The notes under the pieces were generated by a model. It saw nothing but the letters and a program-made list of their open reading frames with translations, was not told the origin of the DNA and made no database searches. From Desulfamplus sp964425195 (GTDB taxonomy: Bacteria; Desulfobacterota; Desulfobacteria; Desulfobacterales; Desulfobacteraceae): a DNA stretch of 64,000 nucleotides. Position numbers and translations under genes: made by a program. This document shows positions 41,872 to 50,292 of this stretch, in pieces. The number at the start of each line of letters is the position of its first letter. Within the stretch, counting starts at the first letter, position 1. The stretch covers positions 1 through 64,000 of the forward strand of contig CAYRLG010000013.1 in NCBI GenBank assembly GCA_964425195.1, given 5' to 3'.

Positions 41872-42744
41872 TTACTCCTTTTTTGTGCCATCTGAGTTAT
41901 ATTCATACCAGCCCTTGCCTGTTTTTCGTCCTAAATGTCCAGCTTTTACCTTTCTTCTAAGTAGCAACGGTGGATAAAATCTCGCTTCCCCAGTCTCATT
42001 GTACATGGACATCATTGCTCCATAAGTGACATCAAGCCCCACCATATCGCCAGTTTCAAATATCCCCATTTTTCTTCCTGAAGCCAATCTAAGCCCTTTA
42101 TCAATATCTTCAATAGTTGCTATACCACGCTCTACAAGGTTCATCGCTTCGATAGTTGATGGAAAATTGATTCTGTTGATTACAAAGCCAGCAATATCTT
42201 TTGCTACCATGATTGGCTCTTTACCAATTTTGACTACAAACTCTTTGGCTGTAGCTGCTGTTTGCTCAGATGTCTGTATAGCCTTGATAACTTCGGCAGC
42301 CTGCATCATTGGTACAGGGCTAAAAAAGTGGATACCAACAACGTTTTCAGGTCTGTTGGTAACTGCTGCAAGCTCTGTAATAGGTATGGCAGAGGTGTTA
42401 CTGGCAAGAATTGTTTTTTTGTCACATAAAGCATCAAGTTTCTTAAATATCTGCTGCTTTAATTCAATGTTCTCAAATATAGCTTCAATTACCAGATCAG
42501 CATTAGCACCGTTATCATAATTATCGCTTATAGTGATCCTTTTCATAATGGTATCTTTATCTTCTGATACCTTTCCCTTTTCGGCAAATTTGCCTACTGA
42601 CCATGCGATATTTTTATACGCTTTTTCTAAAGCCTCTTTTGAAATATCGTTAAGAACCACCTCAATTCCTGACTGAGCACAAACTTGTGCAATACCACTT
42701 CCCATAAGTCCTGAACCAATAACCATAACCTTCCGGATTTCCAT
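41872..42744 (-). CDS. hbd: 3-hydroxybutyryl-CoA dehydrogenase
   Basis: A 290-residue NAD-dependent 3-hydroxyacyl-CoA dehydrogenase of the short bacterial Hbd form. The Rossmann motif GSGLMGSGIAQV starts at residue 11, ASNTSAIPITELA and the catalytic His in GIHFFSPVPMM follow, and the C-terminal domain carries NRINFPSTIEAMNL and GRKTGKGWYEY. It is the first gene of the operon; GGAGGAAG stands 4-11 bp before the ATG, a strong site. A sigma-54 promoter about 100 nt upstream fits this as the head of the transcript. It oxidises (S)-3-hydroxybutyryl-CoA to acetoacetyl-CoA. Confidence 0.93.
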   Translation of the reverse strand: MEIRKVMVIGSGLMGSGIAQVCAQSGIEVVLNDISKEALEKAYKNIAWSVGKFAEKGKVSEDKDTIMKRITISDNYDNGANADLVIEAIFENIELKQQIFKKLDALCDKKTILASNTSAIPITELAAVTNRPENVVGIHFFSPVPMMQAAEVIKAIQTSEQTAATAKEFVVKIGKEPIMVAKDIAGFVINRINFPSTIEAMNLVERGIATIEDIDKGLRLASGRKMGIFETGDMVGLDVTYGAMMSMYNETGEARFYPPLLLRRKVKAGHLGRKTGKGWYEYNSDGTKKE

Positions 42745-43203
42745 ATCTTCCTCCTGACCCGTTTATTTATTAGATGCTCTGTTTTTTGTATCTATCTGCA
42801 AACTTTAGATATTATCTTTAATTTAAATGGGGAAACTGAATATTGACTTAAGCTATAGCAAGAGCTTTGCCAAAGGCAGCGTGAGAGGAAAAAAAACTGT
42901 AACCATTTAAATATATAAGATAAATGATATGTTAGGTATGAGAGGGTATTATTTGATAATGTAAGCTGTAAGCATATAGAATGCTATACACGAAAGGGAG
43001 GAGTAGTTAATATAGATATTTAATTTATTGCTGATAACAGTTAATTATAAGCTAATGCTATTAGATTCTCAATATATGTAGAGCATCTTATGCCCATATA
43101 AAATTCTATACGGATAGATAGTGATTGGTGCTTATGAATGGTAGGTAAAGATTGATTTTGTAAAAACAGTAGGTGGTGTTTTAATCACACCACCTAACTG
43201 TTT
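42745..43203. other. Intergenic region: beta-oxidation promoter and kdnB terminator
   Basis: A 459-bp gap between two minus-strand units. The sigma-54 element at 42857-42872 drives the hbd side, and a strong terminator at 43162-43205 ends the kdnAB side. The AT-rich stretch between (about 42900-43150) should hold activator sites, but I see no clear repeat except a weak AGCAT/ATGCT pair near 42972-42986. Confidence 0.6.
42857..42872 (-). promoter_or_regulatory. Sigma-54 (-24/-12) promoter of the beta-oxidation operon
   Basis: Read on the minus strand, TGGCAAAGCTCTTGCT runs from 42872 to 42857, a near-consensus sigma-54 element with correct GG/GC spacing. The start point would be near 42846, about 100 nt before the hbd ATG at 42744. 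Confidence 0.75.
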
Positions 43204-43205
43204 TT
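43162..43205 (-). terminator. Rho-independent terminator of kdnAB
   Basis: AAAAACAGTAGGTGGTGT (43162-43179) pairs with ACACCACCT (43187-43195), then after one bulged A with ACTGTTTTT (43197-43205). On the minus strand the stem ends in a T-run. It overlaps the kdnB stop codon (43204-43206). Confidence 0.85.
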
Positions 43206-44292
43206 ACATCTTTTTGAAAAGCGATTTCATCTTTGCTTTGGTCATTATCTTTTTCCAATCCTCTCCAAGACAATTTTCCCATAAAGGATCAAGAGCCATA
43301 GATACAGATATCATCTTATCCATATTCTCTTTCCCAACTCCTTTAGTGACATTGCGGGGAAGTTCAATATTGTGTATTTTCATCATCTCTCTAAACTCTT
43401 TTACCCCATCAGGATATATCTCTTCAAGTGCATCAAAGGCAATACAGCATCCAATACCGTGGTGTGTTCCAAGTACATAAGAGAGTCCATAGGAGAGTGC
43501 ATGACATGCACCAACTTGGGAGTAAGCAATACTCATTCCGCCAAAAAAAGATGCCATCATAAGTTTGTCATCTAATTTCGCACGGCTCTGTTCTGTGGAG
43601 TTGTTACTATTAAGAAAAACCTCGCGGCAAAGAGAGAGAGCTTTTTCTCCATAAGCTCTACTGAATTCGTTTATATATGTACCCTGAAGTGATTCGATAC
43701 AGTGTATATAGCAGTCCATACCTGTATAAAATCTCTGAGGATTAGGAGTATCACGGATAAGTTCAGGATCAAGAAGTACCTGATCAAAAACAGTGTAATC
43801 AGAGTTGATACCAAGTTTCTTTTCTGGTCCAGTGAGTACAGTTGTTCTTGAAACTTCTGCACCAGTTCCTGAAAGCGTGGGAACTGCTACATGATAAACA
43901 GCGGGATTCTTAATCAAATCCCATCCTTGATAGTCTCGGGAAAAGCCCGGATTTGTAAGCATAAGAGAAATTGCTTTGGCAAGATCCATAGTGCTGCCTC
44001 CACCAATTCCAACAATAGCTGCCGGCAGACTTCTTGCAAAATTGTGAACCTTAAGGGTCAATGAATCAACATAGGAAGTTTTAGGTTCATCTTTCACATT
44101 AACCCAAAGAAGCATATCTTTTGCATGAAATGGTATGCGTCTTTCAAGAAGTGCCCCTTGAAAGACATCATCCACAACAAAAACAACCCATGATTTGCTA
44201 TGGATACGCCTCTTTTTTAAAATATCATCTAATTGTGAAAAAGAGCCTCGTCCAAAAACTACATTGGATATCATCTTAAAATTTTTAAACAT
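43204..44292 (-). CDS. kdnB: 3-deoxy-D-manno-octulosonate 8-oxidase (KdnB), iron-type alcohol dehydrogenase
   Basis: A 362-residue iron-type alcohol dehydrogenase. GIGGGSTMDLAKA, PTLSGTGAEVSR, GMDCYIHCIESL and CHALSYGLSYVLGTHHG contain the NAD and metal ligands. The wording over QGWDLIKNPAV, GINSDYTVFDQ and MDCYIHC is what I recall of Shewanella KdnB, which oxidises the C8 hydroxyl of Kdo. The partner aminotransferase gene kdnA lies directly upstream in the same direction, 54 bp away, which makes the assignment firm. Together they make 8-amino-Kdo for the inner core of lipopolysaccharide. A terminator follows at once, so this is a two-gene unit. Confidence 0.88.
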   Translation of the reverse strand: MFKNFKMISNVVFGRGSFSQLDDILKKRRIHSKSWVVFVVDDVFQGALLERRIPFHAKDMLLWVNVKDEPKTSYVDSLTLKVHNFARSLPAAIVGIGGGSTMDLAKAISLMLTNPGFSRDYQGWDLIKNPAVYHVAVPTLSGTGAEVSRTTVLTGPEKKLGINSDYTVFDQVLLDPELIRDTPNPQRFYTGMDCYIHCIESLQGTYINEFSRAYGEKALSLCREVFLNSNNSTEQSRAKLDDKLMMASFFGGMSIAYSQVGACHALSYGLSYVLGTHHGIGCCIAFDALEEIYPDGVKEFREMMKIHNIELPRNVTKGVGKENMDKMISVSMALDPLWENCLGEDWKKIMTKAKMKSLFKKM

Positions 44293-44346
44293 AATTTGTT
44301 CTATTTCCTTAAATTAAATAAAAAATGTTGTATAAAAATATCTGTA

Positions 44347-45573
44347 TTAACTAAAAGAGTTTCTGATTTTTTTAATTCTATCTTCTATCTCTTGAGCTGT
44401 CCAAGAAAGTTTGATCTGCATGGAGATAGTACGTTTCATTATTGCATCAGATTGTGGAAGAGAGACGGAACTATAATCATAATTATTTGAATTTAAAACT
44501 TGAATTGGAAGTTTAGCTGCTGTTTTCATCTCTTTTAAGTGATTCCAGTGACGCATATAATGCCAGTTATTATCATACCAGTAAAAACAGCCATCAACAC
44601 CGTTATCTGCAAGTTTTTTTCTAATTTTTAAGGCGTAGTTTTCATTTGGCAGAAAGAACGATAGAAATGTTGCAGAATCTCCTTCAGGATCAGGAATAGT
44701 TCTAAATTCAATTTGCTTATCTGAGGAGTCTGAATATCTCGATAATCTGCTGTTCAGCTCAGATAGTGCCTCTTTGATTACTCTTTTATTCTCTCTTTGA
44801 ATTTCAAGAATATGATTGAGTTTATTTAGCTGTGCAACACCAACAGCAGCATTAAGTTCACTGATCCTGTAATTTGTCCCTATGATAGGGTGGTCGTCAG
44901 CACCGCGATCAGAACCTCCAAGATGGTCGTGCCCATGATCTGCATACTGAGCTGCCTTCTCGTATAGATAAGAAGAATCTGTAATAATTCCACCGCCTTC
45001 ACCACAGGTAACTGTTTTTACTGGATCAAACGAAAAACAGCCTATATCTCCAAATCTGCCAAGAGATTTTCCCTTAAATGTAGCTCCCATTGATTGACAG
45101 GCATCTTCAATAAGAACAAGATTATTATTATCGCAAAAAGCCTTAATCTCATCAATACGTGCCATTGCACCGCACATGTGGACAGGTATAACAGCTTTGG
45201 TTTTGTGAGTAAGTACATCTTTTAGTTTTGAAGGGTCAAGACAGAGTGTCTCATCAATCTCAGAAAATACAGGAATTGCTCCTGCCTGGAGCACAGCTTC
45301 AAATGTGGCTACAAATGTAAAAGGAGGTAGTATCACCTCATCTCCAGTACCTATCCCGCATGAGGCAAGAGCAATCGAAAGTGCAGCAGTTCCGCTGGAA
45401 CAAAGATGTGCGTAGGAAGCACCGGTATGCTTGCACAACTTCTGTTCAAATGTTTTAGCTTTCCAGTGTCCATTACGGGCATTATCAAAACCGTATCTGA
45501 AAAGCACCCCACTTTTAAGCACATCCATTACCTCTTTTCTCTCTTCATCTCCAAATATTTCAAAACCCGGCAT
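44347..45573 (-). CDS. kdnA: 8-amino-3,8-dideoxy-manno-octulosonate transaminase (KdnA)
   Basis: A 408-residue PLP aminotransferase of the DegT/DnrJ/EryC1 (sugar aminotransferase) family. CSSGTAALSIALAS, PPFTFVATFEAV, VIPVHMCGAMA, EDACQSMGA and the PLP-lysine segment DPVKTVTCGEGGG are visible. I start at the ATG at 45573, with AGGAGG six bases upstream; a TTG codon lies just before it. With KdnB it converts Kdo to Kdo8N: oxidation at C8, then glutamate-dependent amination. It is first in the two-gene unit. Other DegT-family sugar aminotransferases are the alternative, but the kdnB neighbour argues against them. Confidence 0.87.
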   Translation of the reverse strand: MPGFEIFGDEERKEVMDVLKSGVLFRYGFDNARNGHWKAKTFEQKLCKHTGASYAHLCSSGTAALSIALASCGIGTGDEVILPPFTFVATFEAVLQAGAIPVFSEIDETLCLDPSKLKDVLTHKTKAVIPVHMCGAMARIDEIKAFCDNNNLVLIEDACQSMGATFKGKSLGRFGDIGCFSFDPVKTVTCGEGGGIITDSSYLYEKAAQYADHGHDHLGGSDRGADDHPIIGTNYRISELNAAVGVAQLNKLNHILEIQRENKRVIKEALSELNSRLSRYSDSSDKQIEFRTIPDPEGDSATFLSFFLPNENYALKIRKKLADNGVDGCFYWYDNNWHYMRHWNHLKEMKTAAKLPIQVLNSNNYDYSSVSLPQSDAIMKRTISMQIKLSWTAQEIEDRIKKIRNSFS

Positions 45574-45748
45574 CAAAAGCCTCCTAACATATTGTTTTTA
45601 TATATTTTAATTAAATTGTATCTTATTTTATATAATATCTAAATTTACATTAAATTATCTAAGCATATATAACATAAAATGCACCATATTCAAGTTGTTT
45701 ATCCTTCTTAAGTTGACTTTGCTCTATCAGTTTTGTATAGGCTCTCAG

Positions 45749-46552
45749 ATGAAATATCTTATAATAGCAAATGGTATGGCAATTGATGAAGATCGCCTTT
45801 CAGAATTGGTTAAAAAGGCTGATATTGTTGTGTGTGCTGACGGTGGGGCAAGGCATCTGCAACAAATTAATATTGTTCCTGATATTCTAATAGGAGATAT
45901 GGACTCTGTAGAAGATAATCAAATAGAGTACTTAACCACGAACCATATAAGAACTCTAAATGGAAACGATAGTGATCAAACTAAGTGTAAAGTAACTTTG
46001 ATAAAATATCCCGAAAAAAAAGATTATAGCGACACTGAGTTAGCTGTTATATGGGCAATAGAGCATGGTGCTACATATATAACCTTGACAGGGGTTACGG
46101 GTACAAGAATGGATCACACTTTGAGTAATATTTTTCTGTTACGAACCATTACGCAAAGAGGGATTAAGTGTAAAATTGTCGATAGTAACAACGAGATATT
46201 TTTGCTATCGCACGATACCCAAATTATTTCAGATGACTTACTAAGAATCAAATCTAAGGAAAGTCCCTCTAAAATAGAACTAAAAGAACACTCTGATAAT
46301 CAATCTTGTGGTTATTTCGATAATGGATCGGTTGGTTCAATATCTGTTAATGGGAAAATAGGAGAGTTACTTTCAATTGTTCCAGTTACAGAAGAGGTTA
46401 GAGGTGTAACTTTAAGAGGACTTGAATATCCCCTTAATGATGCAACTATAGCTTTTGGCTCATCAAGGGGAGTCAGTAATGTTTTTAGTGAAACAGTTGC
46501 CTATATCTCAATTAAATCAGGTATGTTGCTGATCACAAAATCCTCTGATTGA
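45749..46552 (+). CDS. thiN: Thiamine pyrophosphokinase
   Basis: A 267-residue cytosolic kinase forming thiamine diphosphate from thiamine and ATP. Family motifs are ADGGARHL, IGDMDSVE, the SDTELAV Asp segment and TGVTGTRMDHTLSN. It is longer than the usual 210-220 residues; an Asn/Ser-rich insertion lies at about 160-200 (SKESPSKIELKEHSDN) before the last substrate segment GRGVSNVF-like SSRGVSNVF. I start at 45749, where MKYLIIANG begins as in relatives; the frame stays open 54 bp upstream. The 3' end overlaps the convergent thyX gene by 36 bp. Confidence 0.85.
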   Translation: MKYLIIANGMAIDEDRLSELVKKADIVVCADGGARHLQQINIVPDILIGDMDSVEDNQIEYLTTNHIRTLNGNDSDQTKCKVTLIKYPEKKDYSDTELAVIWAIEHGATYITLTGVTGTRMDHTLSNIFLLRTITQRGIKCKIVDSNNEIFLLSHDTQIISDDLLRIKSKESPSKIELKEHSDNQSCGYFDNGSVGSISVNGKIGELLSIVPVTEEVRGVTLRGLEYPLNDATIAFGSSRGVSNVFSETVAYISIKSGMLLITKSSD

Positions 46553-47185
46553 CTCTTTGTATTTATCATAAACCCCTCCAAATAGTATTGGCAATCTTTT
46601 GTTGAACTCATCAAGCAGAGGAAGCATAATCTGACGCATCTGTGGGTGAGAAGCCTTTGAGCAGCGTAAATTAAAGATGTGCAGCCATTCGCGGATATTT
46701 GCAGTTATAATAATATCTGTCTTTAAGCTGTTTGGCAGCACGCTCCTTGCCTCCTGAGCCTTTGCTCCGCTTTGAATAAGGTTCATATAAGCCTTTTCAG
46801 ATGCCTTCATAGCCTCTTCCCACTCCTGATACTGTAAAGAGTTCTCCTGCCAAAAAAATGGTTTTATGACTGCAATTTCACTACCGAATTTATCTTTTGA
46901 GTAGTTGGCATAACGAGTTGATTCTACTGAAAAACTTGCAAGTCTATGACGGGTCAACTCTGCTAACACGCCTCTGTCACATACTATTCTGACAGTTATG
47001 GAAATATGCTCAATAACACTCTCATGTCCTGATTTTAGAATACGCTGTAAAAACTCTTCCGTTTTCCCTTCTGCTATATGCTCCTCTGATTTATAGCAAT
47101 TTCGAGCTGCAAGCTCTAAGTGGCGATAAATCTCATCAGGTTCTGCCATCTTAAGTATTTCAAAGTAGGGTTCAATAATCTTCAT
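46517..47185 (-). CDS. thyX: Flavin-dependent thymidylate synthase (ThyX)
   Basis: A 222-residue FAD enzyme making dTMP from dUMP with methylene-THF and NAD(P)H. The signature RHR-x7-S reads RHRLASFSVES, followed by TRYANYS. GHESVIEHI in the N-terminal half and the C-terminal RCSKASHPQMR segment fit ThyX. Length is normal. It is the third gene of a minus-strand run after leuC and leuD (35 bp after leuD), and its coding end overlaps the thiamine pyrophosphokinase end by 36 bp. ThyX instead of ThyA is common in anaerobes. Confidence 0.92.
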   Translation of the reverse strand: MKIIEPYFEILKMAEPDEIYRHLELAARNCYKSEEHIAEGKTEEFLQRILKSGHESVIEHISITVRIVCDRGVLAELTRHRLASFSVESTRYANYSKDKFGSEIAVIKPFFWQENSLQYQEWEEAMKASEKAYMNLIQSGAKAQEARSVLPNSLKTDIIITANIREWLHIFNLRCSKASHPQMRQIMLPLLDEFNKRLPILFGGVYDKYKESIRGFCDQQHT

Positions 47186-47220
47186 ATAACCTTAACCATT
47201 TTTTTAATATTTATATAACT

Positions 47221-47787
47221 TTAGTATTTTTGATCCGCAAAATCTACCCAACCACCTGCTTTTACAAGAGATAGATCAAATTCACTGATTTTAAAAGGTA
47301 TAACCTCTTTTAAAAGAGTTGAACTACTACCCGATTTATCTCCATTTTGTATTGAATCAGCAGATGTAAATGTAAATGTCATTTTTTCTATATCTGTCTC
47401 AACTGATGTCTCTTTACCTGCAAAAAGGGTAAAGATTCTGTCAATTACGTTATTCTCAAGCTCTACCGCCATCATTCCGCAGTTAAACATATTTTGTCTA
47501 AAGATCCTTGCAAAGCCTGAGGCAATAACCATGTTTATACCATTGGCTTCAAATGCCCAAGGTGCGTGCTCTCTTGATGAACCACACCCAAAATTTTCTC
47601 GCGTAACTACTACAGATTTGTCTTTAATGTCTTTAGTTGGATTAAATCCTTCAAGAACAATATCTTCAAGCAGATAGGGTTTTAATGCGATCTTTGTTAT
47701 CTCTGTAAGATACTTTGCAGGAATGATCTCATCAGTGTTAATATCAGACCTGTCAAGAAAAAGAACTTTGCCGTTAAAATTTTTCAT
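47221..47787 (-). CDS. leuD: 3-isopropylmalate dehydratase small subunit
   Basis: A 188-residue swivelling-domain subunit. The signature NFGCGSSREHAPWA, RSDINTDEIIPAKYL at the start and the end YxxADFDA-like tail (here GGWVDFADQ) fit the LeuD/HACN family. With LeuC it forms the [4Fe-4S] isomerase of leucine synthesis (2- to 3-isopropylmalate); a homoaconitase-type role cannot be excluded. The C-terminal third has a family-specific variable insertion (TSADSIQNGDKSGSS). leuD begins 73 bp after leuC. No leuA or leuB is adjacent. Confidence 0.87.
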   Translation of the reverse strand: MKNFNGKVLFLDRSDINTDEIIPAKYLTEITKIALKPYLLEDIVLEGFNPTKDIKDKSVVVTRENFGCGSSREHAPWAFEANGINMVIASGFARIFRQNMFNCGMMAVELENNVIDRIFTLFAGKETSVETDIEKMTFTFTSADSIQNGDKSGSSSTLLKEVIPFKISEFDLSLVKAGGWVDFADQKY

Positions 47788-47860
47788 CTCATCTCTACCT
47801 TTTTAAAAGCCTTGGCACTTAAATATATAATTAAGAGGTTGTATGTAAGCCGCTATTTTT

Positions 47861-49225
47861 CTACTCTTTCAATGAGTAAAGCTCAGAGTTGGTGATATAA
47901 CCCTTTATTGCAGATGCCGCAGCTGTAGCAGGACTCATAAGGTGAACCATCCCGCCTTTGCCCATTCGACCATTAAAATTTCTGTTAGTGGTTGCTGCAC
48001 AGACCTCTCCATCCGCAAGAATACCGTTGCTCATTCCAAGACACGCACCACATGTTGGATTAGTAACACAAAAACCTGCGTCCATGAATATCTTTATAAT
48101 CCCTTTATCCAATGCTTTGGAGTAGATAGCAGGTGTTGCTGGAGAGACAATAGCTCTTACTGAATCTGCAATTTTTTTGCCTTTTAAAATTGATGCTGCA
48201 ATCTCAAGGTCTTCTAATCTACCATTAGTACAAGAACCTATATAAACTTGATCAATGCGTGTTCCCTCCATCTGGGCAACTGGTTTTACTTGATCTGGTT
48301 TATAGCCAAATGTCATAAGAGGTTGTAATTTGGAGACATCCATAAATACTTTGTTGCTGTAAGTTGCATCAATGTCAGATTTAAATTTGCTGAAATCATC
48401 TAAAGCTATTTTTTTAGCAAAATTCTCATCTTTAGATAAATTGTTATTGTTAGAACCACATTGAGAGTCAGAAAGATAGTCATCTTTTATAAATTGCCAA
48501 AGATACTCTACTGTCACCATGTCAGGAGAACATATTCCGCTTGTTGCACCAGCCTCAACCGCCATATTGCAAAGAGTCATACGTTCGTCCATTGTCATTT
48601 TTTCAACAACATTTCCGCAAAATTCAATAACTTTGTTAGTAGCTCCATTTACTCCAATTTGCCCAATTAATGAGAGAATAACATCTTTTGCATAAACGCC
48701 TTTAGGAAGAGAGCCAGAGCTATCAACACTATTTGAGATATCAACTTTAATTGATTCAGGTTTTTTAAAGGCACAAACTCCTTTTAAGATTCCAACCTCA
48801 AGATCAGTTGTTCCAACTCCTGCTGCAAATGCTCCAAACGCACCGTGTGTGCATGTGTGGGAGTCTCCCATGATAATCGTAAATCCTGGACGGACAAAAC
48901 CCTTTTCTGGAAAAATTGCATGACAAACCCCATTTCTTCCAATATCGAAAAAATCCTTTATTTTGTGCCTACGTGCCCAATCTCTGAGAATTTTACCTTG
49001 CATAGCTGTTTTAGAATCTTTTGCCGGAGTTACGTGATCAATTACAGCTTTAATTTTAGATGGATCAAATACTCTGTCTTTTCCTCGTTCCATCAAATCT
49101 GTAATGGCAATAGGAGTTGTAATTTCATGGCAGAATACAGCATCTAAACTTATTACATGTATATCTCCTGAAGGGCAATCTACATGATGAGCATCAAATA
49201 TCTTTTGAGCAATTGTTTTTCCCAT
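47861..49225 (-). CDS. leuC: 3-isopropylmalate dehydratase large subunit
   Basis: A 454-residue aconitase-superfamily large subunit of the short (archaeal/anaerobe) LeuC type. Fe-S ligand segments are GSCTNGR and NPTCGACLGM, and GDSHTCTHGAFGAFAAGVG and TNRNFNGRMG are active-site text. It exceeds the usual 418-424 residues because of a Ser/Asn-rich insertion around 252-275 (SQCGSNNNNLSKD). AAAAGGAAAAGT lies before the ATG. It leads the leuC-leuD-thyX run, with the lipoprotein gene 36 bp upstream. Confidence 0.88.
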   Translation of the reverse strand: MGKTIAQKIFDAHHVDCPSGDIHVISLDAVFCHEITTPIAITDLMERGKDRVFDPSKIKAVIDHVTPAKDSKTAMQGKILRDWARRHKIKDFFDIGRNGVCHAIFPEKGFVRPGFTIIMGDSHTCTHGAFGAFAAGVGTTDLEVGILKGVCAFKKPESIKVDISNSVDSSGSLPKGVYAKDVILSLIGQIGVNGATNKVIEFCGNVVEKMTMDERMTLCNMAVEAGATSGICSPDMVTVEYLWQFIKDDYLSDSQCGSNNNNLSKDENFAKKIALDDFSKFKSDIDATYSNKVFMDVSKLQPLMTFGYKPDQVKPVAQMEGTRIDQVYIGSCTNGRLEDLEIAASILKGKKIADSVRAIVSPATPAIYSKALDKGIIKIFMDAGFCVTNPTCGACLGMSNGILADGEVCAATTNRNFNGRMGKGGMVHLMSPATAAASAIKGYITNSELYSLKE

Positions 49226-49261
49226 TGTAACTTTTCCTTTTTACTCTATTGATGGTACTTC

Positions 49262-50173
49262 TTATTTATCTTTTTCTGTCTCTTTTTCTGCTGCTTTTTT
49301 CTCCTCTTCAGATTTAGCCTCTTCTGGAGTTTCAAGCGTTGGTGGCGGTAAGTGTTCTATAAGAAACTCATCTACTTTATCCATGCTTGACGATACCATT
49401 ACATGTGTAGATGCAACTTCTACGAGTAAGCCATCAAGATATGGGTTTAATATTTTTGTAAGTCTCTCTGTCACAATTTTCATCTCATCAAATGTCTTTA
49501 CATCATTATACATCAGAGAGCTAAGATATAGAATTGTTGCATCCCATGCGCGAGGGTGAAGTTTTGGGATAGGAGTAGTTATCTCCATCTCTTCAAGATG
49601 GAGATCTAATGCAAGGCATAAATATCTATCCTTATCATTAGAGCTAATTTTGTTTAGGTTTACAACTATAGGCTTCATAGGAATTACAGGGTTAATGGTC
49701 TTACTATTTGGATCGTCTGATTTTTTCTCTTTTTCAACACGAGCCTTTTTCCATGTTATAAGTCTTGAGTTGGGATATTTTAAAGTTACGGATCGCTTAT
49801 CTATTTCGATTATCTCAAGAGGGAACTCTCCAAGTGGCCAAACATCTTCCATTTGAGAGGTTAATACTGTCATAATCAGATGGTTATCTTCAAGTTTCCA
49901 TGTTCCTGTTGCCTCTCCTTTACGTTCAACTATTTTTGAGGTAGCTCCTTCAACTCTAAAGTCGGACGACCAGTTTCCCATAGCCCTTATAATGAGAAGG
50001 GTATAAACTCTATTATTATATCGACTCCAACTACCTAAAAGAAGTTCTTGAACAGGGGTAGTTTGTTGTTTGCTATCGTCTGCTTCATCATCGTTGCACC
50101 CTACAACTCCTATAAATAGTAATAGAGCCATTGCCACAAATAGGTGGCGTAATAAGAATCTCTTTTTATACAT
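49262..50173 (-). CDS. Lipoprotein with lipocalin-like and FliL-like domains
   Basis: A 303-residue envelope lipoprotein. The hydrophobic signal ends in a lipobox, GVVGC with lipidated Cys26. Residues about 42-145 read like a small lipocalin-type barrel (LLGSWSRYN, TGTWKLEDNHLIM, VTLKYPNSRLITWKKA). Residues about 168-262 follow the FliL pattern: VVNLN, DRYLCLALDLHL, HPRAWDATILYLSSL and the helix ending VEVASTHVMVSS. FliL proteins are normally single-pass inner-membrane proteins at the flagellar stator; here the membrane helix is replaced by a lipid anchor. The tail is Glu/Lys-rich. No flagellar genes are nearby. Function is unknown; domain calls are by pattern only. Confidence 0.65.
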   Translation of the reverse strand: MYKKRFLLRHLFVAMALLLFIGVVGCNDDEADDSKQQTTPVQELLLGSWSRYNNRVYTLLIIRAMGNWSSDFRVEGATSKIVERKGEATGTWKLEDNHLIMTVLTSQMEDVWPLGEFPLEIIEIDKRSVTLKYPNSRLITWKKARVEKEKKSDDPNSKTINPVIPMKPIVVNLNKISSNDKDRYLCLALDLHLEEMEITTPIPKLHPRAWDATILYLSSLMYNDVKTFDEMKIVTERLTKILNPYLDGLLVEVASTHVMVSSSMDKVDEFLIEHLPPPTLETPEEAKSEEEKKAAEKETEKDK

Positions 50174-50198
50174 AACCCACCTTAAAAACAGTATAAAT

Positions 50199-50231
50199 AA
50201 AAAAGGGCACCTCCATAGGAAATACCCTTTT
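50199..50231 (-). terminator. Rho-independent terminator after the IscA-like gene
   Basis: On the minus strand AAAAGGG (50231-50225) pairs with CCCTTTTTT (50207-50199) around a 17-nt loop with a CCT/AGG inner stem. The T-run and its place about 60 nt after the stop support a terminator. Confidence 0.7.
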
Positions 50232-50292
50232 GAAACCGGCTAATGTAAGTTATTTATACCTTTAAGCCGGCTACCATCTTATCAAAAAAAGA

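Noticed and set aside
45577..45748. TPP riboswitch before the thiamine pyrophosphokinase gene
   Set aside because: No conserved thi-box sequence (CUGAGA and partner segments) was seen, and there is too little leader.
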